Of a DNA stretch of 64,000 bases, positions 22,964 through 31,661 are shown one piece after another. The first letter of the stretch is position 1. Every line of letters starts with the position of its first letter. Origin of the DNA: Marthasterias glacialis (taxonomy: Eukaryota > Echinodermata > Asteroidea > Forcipulatida > Asteriidae); NCBI GenBank assembly GCA_911728455.2, contig OU452221.1, positions 30,569,291 to 30,633,290 on the forward strand, given 5' to 3'. Below the pieces are notes generated by a model, which saw only the letters and a program-made list of their open reading frames with translations, made no database searches and was not told where the DNA came from. The translations under genes and the position numbers were made by a program.

Positions 22964-24461
22964 TACTCCTAGAACTATGAGGTTCGTTCCGCTATCGTCT
23001 CCACGAGCCTCATAGATAGCCCCACTAGTGTGGCAAGGATTTTTGACATCGGTTAAATCCTTATCCACACGTCCAAGCATATCTTTTGTGCAGCTCGTCC
23101 CCCAATCCGCCGCATCGAAACCTAATGGGTGCGGCGCTGGATTTTAACCAACTAAATGTGTCCACATACCTCTTAGCTTCCCTCCGGTACTTTGGCTGTT
23201 GAAGTTACTAACCTTATTAAGGGCAAATAATCATTTGAATTTTGCTCAAAATTACTCCACACAAATAGATATCGGCTAGCGATCGGGGCCATTTTGATTA
23301 CCCAGAATGCAATGCCATCACGAAGTCACGAGAGTGAAAAAACAATTCAGCGGTTGTTTCACGTGACAGCTACAGCTAATGAAACAGCTTAGAATACAAA
23401 ATGCATGGAGTCAGAAAAAGTGCATGCACCAAATCTATGCATGGCATCGGTTGCATGCACGCATAGTTTGGTACTTGCACTTTTTGCTGACTCCATTCTG
23501 AAATTGTTTTATACTCTCGCGCGCCACACGTGATTTCGTGATGGCATTGCATTCTGGGTAATCAAAATGGCCCCGATCGCTAGCCGATGTCTATTCGTGT
23601 GGAGTAATTTTGAGCCAAATTCAAATGATTATTTGCCCTTAATAAGGTTAGTAACTTCAACAGCCAAAGTACCGGAGGGAAGCTAAGAGGTACGTGGACA
23701 CATTTAGTTGGTTAAAATCCAGCGCCGCACCCGTTCGGTTTCGATGCGGCGGATTGGGGGACGAGCTGCACAAAAGATATGCTTGGACGTGTGGCTAAGG
23801 ATTCAACCGATGTCAAAAATCCTTGCCACACTAGTGGGGCTACCTCATAGAGTGACATGTACAAAATCCTATTCGAAACTTTCTGCCCTTCACATTTACA
23901 TGGCTACAGTTCTTTTTTGAAATCAGATCTCGCCAAAACTAGGCTCAATGTGTTCTTTCAACTCTCATCGAGTGTTGCACGGGTCCAGAAAATCCACTCC
24001 GCAAACTAAACGTTGTTAAAAAGTGATAAATTCTCACCGTAACTCAGATCCCATTCAAACAGTAATGCAACAAATAAGGCGGCCGGAGCTGCAAAATTAA
24101 CTGGTACGCGGAACCAGCCCATAGGACCAGCGCACCGCATAGCAGCATACCAGTTAATTTTGCAACTCCGGTCGCCATATTTGTTGCAATACTGTTTGAA
24201 TGGGATCTGAGTTACGGTGAGAATTTAGCCCTTTTTAACAACGTTTAGTTTGCGGAGTGGATTTTCTGGACCCGTGCAACGCTCGATGAGAGTTGAAAGA
24301 ACACATAGAGCCTAGTTTGGGCGAGATCTGATTACAAAAAAGAACTGTAGCCATGTACATGTAAATGTGAAGGGCAGAAAGTTTCGAATAGGATTTTGTA
24401 CATGTCACTCTATGAGGCTCGTGGAGACGATAGCGGAACGAACCTCATAGTTCTAGGAGTA
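22964..24461. mobile_element. Fold-back element, family A copy 2, interrupted by a nested element
   Basis: It carries the same TACTCCTAGAACTATGAGG ends and arms as the copy at 21333, with a shorter spacer in its centre near 24090. The left arm is split by the family B insertion at 23017-23842. The 9 bp outside the two ends differ (GGGTTCGTT and GGCACAATG). Either the copy moved without a visible duplication or its halves come from different insertions joined by recombination. Confidence 0.9.
23017..23842. mobile_element. Fold-back element, family B, nested inside family A copy 2
   Basis: An 826-bp inverted-repeat element with ends TAGCCCCACTAGTGTGGCAA and its reverse complement. The arms are near 380 bp, around an unpaired or weakly paired centre near 23430 that includes TGCATGCAC motifs. 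It is flanked by a 9-bp duplication CCTCATAGA (23008-23016 and 23843-23851), which belongs to the interrupted host element. No protein-coding capacity was recognised. Confidence 0.95.
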
Positions 24462-24616
24462 GGCACAATGTATGAGGTACTGGACCCAACAACGTCTGTT
24501 TAAACATTATTTTGGACATGGTGATCTGCCGTATCTAATGTAGGGTCCGAGTTAGTTCTAGTTGCAATGATCGTAACGGGCTCCCGACAGTCGGAGACCG
24601 AAGGGTTACGACAATC

Positions 24617-25266
24617 TACTCCTAGAACTATGACATGAGGTTCGTTCCGCTATCGTCTGCACGAACCTCATAGAGTGACATGTACAAAATCCTATTCGAA
24701 ACTTTCTGCCCTTCACGTTTACATGGCTATAGTTCTTTTTTGTCATCAGATCTCGCCAAAACTAGTCTCTATGTGTTCTTTCAACTCTCATCGAGCGTTG
24801 CACGGGTCCAGAAAATCCACTCCGCAAACTAAAAGTTGTTAAAAAGTGATAAACTCAGATCCCATTCAAACAGTATTGCAACAAATATGGCGGCCGGAAA
24901 TGCAAAATTAACTGGTATGCGGAACCAGCCCATAGGACCAGCGCACCGCATAGCAGCATACCAGTTAATTTTGCAACTCCGGTCGCCATATTTGTTGCAA
25001 TACTGTTTGAATGGGATCTGAGTTACGGTGAGAATTTATCACTTTTTAACAACTTTTAGTTTGCGGAGTGGATTTTCTGGACCCGTGCAACGCTCGATGA
25101 GAGTTGAAAGAACACATAGAGCCTAGTTTTGGCGAGATCTGATGACAAAAAAGAACTGTAGCCATGTAATTGTGAAGAGCAGAAAGTTTCGAATAGGATT
25201 TTGTACATGTCACTCTATGAGGTTCGTGGAGACGATAGCGGAACGAACCTCATAGTTCTAGGAGTA
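24617..25266. mobile_element. Fold-back element, family A copy 3
   Basis: 650 bp with the family A ends and arms, and a shortened centre. The left end carries a small extra ACATG after TATG. It is flanked by the exact 9-bp duplication ACGACAATC (24608-24616 and 25267-25275). It lies only 155 bp from copy 2. Confidence 0.95.
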
Positions 25267-25920
25267 ACGACAATCGTTCGCCTAAAGTGCCAATTGGGCC
25301 ATTTCTGTCAGACTAGTGACTAGATTATATGCCCAATTTTTACCACTTTTCGAATCTTGATACACATTCTAAAAATATGGATTTGATCTTCAATGTGTAA
25401 TGAATCAATTTAGAATGCTTAGGCTAAAAGTTTATAAAACATTATCTAGAAGATATTTGCAAGAAAAACGAGCAAAAGCTTACCAAAGACTGTCCGAGTT
25501 GCTCATCCGCCAGGTTGTCATTTTGAACACCCTGCACTTACAAGATCTCGACCAACCAGCGGAGACCCAATGCACTGGCCGATTATTCTCACTTTCGGAC
25601 TCATTATCTGTGTGCTCGCATATCCATACATGTAGAGGACATGTACACAACATGTACGCCAATGAACATGTACATGTACTGACTGTCCGCAATATCGGGC
25701 CATGAAGTTTGCGAGCCCAGTGCAGATTGAAGTTTGCACGAGGATTGAATTTTTTTTTTTTACTTGGACGGTCGTAGTACATTTAGCGGCACAGGGAAGC
25801 ATGTGTTGTGGTGGCCTCATATAGTGACATGCTATCAGTCAGATGCTTTTTCAACACACCCCAGCTCAAGATGATTGTTGTGTAAATTCTGTACATGCAC
25901 TGTTCATGTTGTGATGGGAT

Positions 25921-26581
25921 TAGACCCAGTAACTGGGGGCTGTACTCCTTTTTTTGAGATTTTGACATTATCTGTCGTACTACAACAGAATTGCTCAAAA
26001 AAAGTTGCATTAACGCTACGGGGATTGTGTGTTCGCCGATGCCCGGACTTGCATATTGTTTTGCGCAGTCAACGCAGGATACCAGCTGTGTAGTGTAAAC
26101 GACCCCATAATGGCAACATTGTACAGCGCGCGCTCGGCCAATCATGACCAATGGAACTTTGTGGTGTTGACTGGTATCCTGTGTTGACTGCGCAAAACAA
26201 TATTCAAGTCTGGGCATCAGCGAACACGTGATTCCCGCAGCGTTAATACAACTTTTTTTAAGTCAGGAAATAGTCGTTACATTAGTAATCAAAATGGCGA
26301 TTGTAACGGCAGGGTTGTCAGAGGCCCTAAAAATCATCGATTTGGAGGAAAGAAAATGATCGTGAGTACAATTGAATGCATTTTAATTTACCTTAAACAC
26401 TTGGAGAAGACAGTAGGTGAATTTTGAGCAATTCTGTTGAGTCTAAGGCATTTTTTTTAACTGAGGTGTTTTAAATTCTCCTGACCGTCGCAGTTACTAC
26501 ATATTCCTTACTGGGGCGCTAGAACGACAGATAATGTCAAAATCTCAAAAAAGAAGTACAGCGCCCCAGTTACTGGGTCTA
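25921..26581. mobile_element. TIR element, family C copy 1
   Basis: The ends read TAGACCCAGTAACTGGGG and its reverse complement, continuing inward with CTGTACTCCTTTTTT and GATTTTGACATTATCTGTCG, so the terminal repeats exceed 55 bp. Further inverted pairs lie inside (GCGCAGTCAACGCAGGATACC / GGTATCCTGTGTTGACTGCGC-like segments near 26065 and 26172). It is flanked by the 9-bp duplication TGATGGGAT (25912-25920 and 26582-26590). The short frames here are by-products. Confidence 0.93.
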
Positions 26582-26962
26582 TGATGGGATCATCAAATCA
26601 ATTTTCTGTGTGTGTATTTCTGTTTTTCTATTTTTACAAGAGATGTTGCTGCCACGTGTACGCGCATACCGCAGATATTCATGAACGCGCAGACGTATCA
26701 ATTTAAGGTAGCTGGTACAGATATGAAACCAACATAATTAAAAGCATAAAGCAATGTAGTGCAGTTAGTTTTCAAAGCTCATACTTGTAGTCTGGTTCTT
26801 GAAAACATGCAGAAATAGTTAATTATGTGTAAAAGATTAGGTGGCACGCAAAAATTGAACAGCCAAACAACCCTTGAACATAAGTAGAAAATATCGGTGA
26901 AAGAAAAATAACATATCATGATGATTTTTGTGTCTTTTTTCGTTAAAAGGTATTTATTAATG

Positions 26963-27083
26963 GTGTGAGGACCCGGTCTTCACTGTGTGGTAATGACCTT
27001 GGTTGGTGGCTGGCTGGTGTTAATGAACAGCGGCCAGCCACCAACCTGGTCATTACCACGCATTGAAGACCAGGTCCTCACAC
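26963..27083. repeat. Compact hairpin with arms of about 50 bp
   Basis: The left arm GTGTGAGGACC, GGTCTTCA, GGTAATGACC, GGTTGGTGGCTGGC is matched by the reverse complement ending GGTCCTCACAC. The loop is about 15 bp. It lies just 56 bp upstream of the start codon of the small membrane protein gene. A MITE is most likely; a structured 5' leader is possible. Confidence 0.85.
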
Positions 27084-27138
27084 TGTTATTTCCTAATTAA
27101 ATATTAAATGTTTCATGTGTTTCTATAAAGGTTGAAAG

Positions 27139-28397
27139 ATGGCCAGTCAAGAGATTAGCAGTCCATCAAGTTTATTACTATCAGAGATATCGAAGTTTCC
27201 AAGCCAATTGGTGGCTCTCTATAACTCTGATGACTTCCAGACTCGTGTTTGTTGGTGGTTGGTTTACATACTAGCCATTCTTATGGTGTTGATTCATCTA
27301 GGATGGAAGTTATATGGGCCTGAGATATCCAAAACATTTAAACTTCAAGGTAAATGGTTTCAGTACTTTAAAAGTGATACATTTCCAATCACCGTTTTAA
27401 CTTAAAAAGACTTGAATGTTGCTTTAAGTATGTTTTTCATACAATTAATTATTTCTCATTTTTAATATTATTAGTTTAGTTTCTGTGCTGTTCCCTCTGT
27501 ATCACATTTGATCCCTTGTTTTCAATCCATTTTTCCATTTTATGATTACAGGTGGACAGAATACACCAACAAGACAAAGGTATGTAAGTGTCATATGTAA
27601 ATTGTGTTGACAGTTTACAGATACAAAAGAGAAGTTAGGTTGTCCCAATGTAAATTATTACAAACTACTTGGTCTATTTTAAACAACTTTGATTGCTGGC
27701 CATAGGCCTAGCTAACTGTAGTACTTTTATAAAACTGAAACGTAGTGTCGTAGATGATGGTTAGTTTTTATCTGAACTAACAGGAATCAGCCCTGAGACT
27801 GTATCATCTCCATCAGCATACATGTCATACAACATAGAAACCATGGAGTGGAGTTGCAACCAAATTAGGATCTATTGTCTGTATCATGATATTCTTGTGC
27901 CAAATCTCATATAGGTGTTTACAAATTGTTCTGCTTCTGCTCACTTCATCTCTAGTAGAAAAATTGGGCACGCATAATACTTATTTCATAAACAATCAAG
28001 AAGATTTGATTGTGCATACATGTATGTGCGCATTCACAATGGATAATGGGAGACTTTTGAGACGATACAATGTAGCAGGCATCCCACAGACCGGTCCTTT
28101 TCCATTGTTCTCAGCGATGAAAACAATGGAAAAGGACCGGTCTGTGGGACGCTCGCTATCGTCTCAAAAGTCTCCCATTGAGCTTTGCTGAATGTTGTAA
28201 TAAGGTTATGAAATAATGTGCTGTAAAATAATTTTGTTGTATGAAATTAGTACATGTGTGTTAAGGGATTTGTCAGTCTGATATGAAGGGCTAATCACCC
28301 ATTAGATAAGTGCTTTGATGGAATAAACACTTTTTATTTTATCCTTCTCAGATCACAGGATGGTTTGCCTCCTAAAAAGTATGATAAGATAGATTAA
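27139..28397 (+). CDS. Small single-pass membrane protein, 3 exons, family not recognised
   Basis: The exons are 27139-27349, 27552-27579 and 28352-28397. All have GT donors and AG acceptors, and the phases join without a break to 94 residues plus stop. A hydrophobic segment at about residues 38-57 (CWWLVYILAILMVLIHLGW) follows a polar, Ser-rich N-terminus without a signal peptide. The tail is short and hydrophilic and ends PPKKYDKID. An AG acceptor just upstream (ataaag, ending near 27129) suggests a separate 5' leader exon. The second intron carries a long hairpin (28045-28179). The 28-nt middle exon is short but fits both reading frame and splice sites. I do not recognise the family, so no function is offered; topology is an inference. 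Confidence 0.75.
28045..28179. repeat. Near-perfect hairpin with arms of about 60 bp in an intron
   Basis: The left arm AATGGGAGACTTTTGAGACG through CCACAGACCGGTCC is mirrored by a right arm ending CGTCTCAAAAGTCTCCCATT, around a loop of about 12 bp. Only a few mismatches are visible. No clear target duplication was seen. It lies in the second intron of the small membrane protein gene, so it would be transcribed as a double-stranded stem. Confidence 0.9.
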
Positions 28398-28582
28398 TCA
28401 CCATTCCATCTTGGGAGGATGTGAGAACATCGCTGGACATGCTGGAGTTGTACCAAGGCTGAGCTCATGTTATACAGGTTGGCTGGAAGTATCAAGCATT
28501 ATAATGAGAAGTTTTCTGACAACAAAGTGATAATTCTTTCAATTTAAAGACAAAGAACAGAATTGCTAAGAATCTTCACAAA

Positions 28583-28695
28583 AATGATTTGTTTCAGTGT
28601 GAAAGCTCACTTATTATGAAGTTAATACCAGTGCCAATCTTCCAGAGAACTATTCTTATCTGAAATACTGTGAAATAGCATTTGAAAACCCTACA
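28583..28695. repeat. Dispersed repeat, copy 2 of 3
   Basis: It aligns with 6825-6935 and 29178-29285 through ATTTGTTTCA, GAAAGCTCAC, AATACCAGTGCCAAT and CTTATCTGAAATACTGT. It lies downstream of the small membrane protein gene. Confidence 0.6.
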
Positions 28696-28897
28696 AATCA
28701 GCAGCTCCTTCGTGCGATTTCCATCAAGAAAAGGCTATATGATGGTTGCTGTGTAAATACTGTTGGTTACACGCACGTATGTTCCAAGTTACACCCCTAC
28801 GTTCTGACTGCTGAACGTATGTTCTGACACCCCTTTAAATCGACACCCCTTGAAATTGTTGTCGTGTATATTATAATGGTAAAAGGTATTGAAACAG

Positions 28898-28970
28898 GGC
28901 TGGACTAGCTTAGTTGGTAGAGCGTCTGTACGTTAAACCGGTGGTTGCAGGTTCAAATCCTGCTCCAGTA
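28898..28970 (+). tRNA. tRNA-like sequence, Asn(GTT) by position; probably a SINE head or pseudogene
   Basis: It has a recognisable A box (TAGCTTAGTTGG) and B box (GGTTCAAATCC). The T arm is perfect (GCAGG/CCTGC), the D stem good, and the 7-bp acceptor stem has one mismatch and one wobble pair. The anticodon stem has a mismatch and position 33 is C instead of the near-invariant T, which argues against a working tRNA. The anticodon read from the loop is GTT. Sequence around it is repetitive. Confidence 0.4.
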
Positions 28971-29177
28971 AATTTTTCTTTGTTCACTGCCTCTTCCCCT
29001 ATTTTGCATCCCCTACATTTTATCTCCTTGTGATCAAGGACAATTACATTTCGTATACAATCATTATTCACCTATTAATGAAGTTGCTGGTTGGCAGTAT
29101 TGTACATGTACACTGCTATTAGTGCAGTAGTATTCTCCCAGACAGGATTGGAAATTATCACACACACAATAATTGAA

Positions 29178-29285
29178 TAGCTTCAGTTTGAAAACTCACT
29201 GACAAAGTTCATACTAGTACAAATTCTGAGAAGAAATATTTCCTTCTGAAATACTCTTAAAGCCGAGAAAATGTTATGTAAAGAT
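29178..29285. repeat. Dispersed repeat, copy 3 of 3
   Basis: It shares GAAAACTCACTGAC, CATACTAGTACAAAT, TTCTGAAATACTCT and AAAGCCGAGAAAAT with the copies at 6825 and 28583. It is the shortest match of the three. Confidence 0.55.
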
Positions 29286-29544
29286 CCCAAATTATCTTTA
29301 CCTTATTTTGATTGCCGCAATCAAAACATCTTAACAAGCACTTATAAATGTGCACACAAATCCTGACAGCATGTATGTTTTTTAAACTAAATGAGCATCA
29401 CCAAATTTGATGAAATTGGATGGTGATTTTGTTGGCAACTAGAAAATAGAAATGAATTTGCTATTCCAAAAACCAATGATGTAAAGGATGTAGTCCTACA
29501 GTGTATGTGTCTGCATGCATTTGACACTTCATCTAAAAATGAGT

Positions 29545-29860
29545 GTCATAGCTGAGCATTCCAGTGCACTGCTCTCAAGTTCTGGTGTTGTCAGAGTTTG
29601 GGTTCAAGTCCCGGTCATGGTACTTGTGTCCTCGGGCAAGACACCTAACCATTATTACTTGATCTTTCGGATGAAGCTTAACCCATAGGTCCCATGTTTT
29701 ATGTAATGCACATAAAAGCACCCAGTACACTTATCGTTAAAAAAAGGGTTATTTGTGCCCCATTTTTTCCTGCTTTTTTTGGGGGGCATAATGGGTACCT
29801 ATTGCGCTGTATCACCTTGTAAACCCTTACAATGTGCTATACAGTTAAATGGGTCAAAAC
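29545..29860 (+). mobile_element. tRNA-derived SINE
   Basis: The head carries an A-box-like TAGCTGAGCATT and a B box GGGTTCAAGTCCC about 55 bp later. The body includes CTCGGGCAAGACACCTAACC, TCTTTCGGATG, TAGGTCCCATGTTTTATGTA and GCACCCAGTACACTTATCG. These motifs are typical of the tRNA-derived SINE bodies I know from marine invertebrate deuterostomes. The tail runs into GGGTACCTATTGCGCTGTA and is AT-rich. No target duplication could be fixed. Confidence 0.75.
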
Positions 29861-30365
29861 TTAGCTTACCTGTCATTAAAATAATAAGTACTTTGAGATG
29901 CCTATAGACAAAGCAGTATTTAAGAACCAAGTATTATATTATTATTTTGTTAGATTCATGAGGTGTCAGATTTCACTCAGTATTAATCCTTTTTACCATC
30001 CAAGAAGGCAACTAGGCGAGTATCATTGGCTTATTTTATTACGTCAAATGATGGGTTCAGAGGTTTGCAAAGAGGCGACAGGTCACACCCTTGAGGAGCC
30101 CTGTGTTATTGTATTGTACAGATGAGGTGGTGGAGTTAAGGTTGACCTGTTGGCCTCAATTTCAAAAACAAATGGTAGATCCAAGAGACGATTGGGGGAT
30201 TGATATTTAAATTGATTAGTTTTGTAACAAGAAGATGCGGCTGGATGGTATTAAAAGCGCTGGAGAAATCAAACATAATTTAAAGTACGTTCCCACATGC
30301 GCTAGATGATCATTGTCACAAACAGTGGCAACAGATAGTGGGGACGGGGGCTGGAGACCCATGCC

Positions 30366-30584
30366 CATGGGTGGTTGACTGGTGTGTGGTGAGTGGGCGA
30401 TTGGTAGCAGGCTATGCAACCAATCCTGGCTCATTGAGGAAGGGTTGTCCAGAGGTCAGTGACCATGCCCTAGAAAGTGTTTGGACACTTGGCCATTGGA
30501 CAACCCTTCCTCAATGCGCCATGATTGGTTGCATAGCCTGCTACCAATCACCCACTCACCTCACACACCAGTCAACCACCCACT
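30366..30584. mobile_element. Hairpin MITE with arms of about 85 bp
   Basis: The left arm GGGTGGTTGACTGGTGTGTG through GGAAGGGTTGTCCA is matched by the reverse complement, ending CACACCAGTCAACCACCCA. The spacer is about 45 bp. It includes CAACCAAT and TTGGTTG box-like words, but no evidence of regulatory use. There is no clear target duplication. Confidence 0.85.
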
Positions 30585-31477
30585 CCTAGACTCGCACTAG
30601 TCCGAGCGGAACATAAGTAAACTAGAAGTAAAAAAAAAATGTGCCAAAATATTGCATTCATGTTTAATTAAGTCTTGCCTGCAAATCATTTCTTTGTAAA
30701 CAAATAAATGAGACATATTGTGATTTGAATAGAGTTGATTTATTTTACTGTTCCGTAAATTTATATCCATACGTACAAACTTAATTCCTGTATCAAAATT
30801 AATACTTGTATCATGTACATTTGTACATACCCACAAAACATTCAGTAGTAATTATTTCTTTATACAAACTAGATGGTTCATGAGGTGCTAAGTGTATTAA
30901 TATAAATGTTGTTGATTTGATCGACTTAAGTTCAAGAAATATTTAAATAAACATTGATGTTATGAAAAATTGAGAAATTAATCAATATAATGTGATTTTA
31001 ATATACTAATAAAACACTTGATTTTGATAGAAGAATGAGAAGTCATAATTAATTCTTTATAAAATAAAAGTTGATTCATAATATTTTGCAAAGTGTACTC
31101 AATATAATTTTTAATTTAATTGGCTCGTAGCCATTAAGAAATATATACCTTAAATAAACCCATGGATGTTTTGAAAATAAACAATTACAATGTGATTTCT
31201 GCATTGAAACTGTTCATGCATGCATAGAGCAATGATGGAAGTATGTGAAATGTGTGGTTTATTCTGGAGGAATGGGAAGACAATAAAAATGATCTCTATT
31301 TGATTTCTCAGTTTATTTAATCTGTTAACAGATAATATTGTAATCTTCTTTGTCCAGAAATACAAACTAAGTTGTCAGTGGGAGCTGTGAAAGGAGTCTG
31401 GTTTCATTCCCAGCTTTAATTAGAATATGGAAGAATAAAGCTTTATGTACACGTTCATGTACACGTCATGCATAAAA

Positions 31478-31483
31478 TTTATT
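31478..31483 (-). terminator. Candidate polyadenylation signal for GLYCTK
   Basis: AATAAA on the minus strand, about 180 bp past the GLYCTK stop codon. A second hexamer lies near 31312. Neither can be confirmed without transcripts. Confidence 0.35.
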
Positions 31484-31661
31484 ATTAATAACAACTAGAT
31501 CTCAAAAGTAATGCTCACTTTCAATGTAAAATCGGCTTGAAGTTATTGGCACCATTAAGTCACTGAACATTTCATGTGTTACCAAACATCATAAATAGAT
31601 TAACCCAACCTAATATTTCAGAGTTCACAGATCATTTTCTTGAAAATAAAACATTTCTGTA

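Noticed and set aside
25783-26217. 144-residue minus-strand frame
   Set aside because: It largely overlaps the family C TIR element and flanking DNA; no domain seen.
28898-28970. Functional tRNA-Asn gene
   Set aside because: C at position 33, mismatches in acceptor and anticodon stems, and no resemblance to standard eukaryotic tRNA-Asn; kept only as a tRNA-like sequence.
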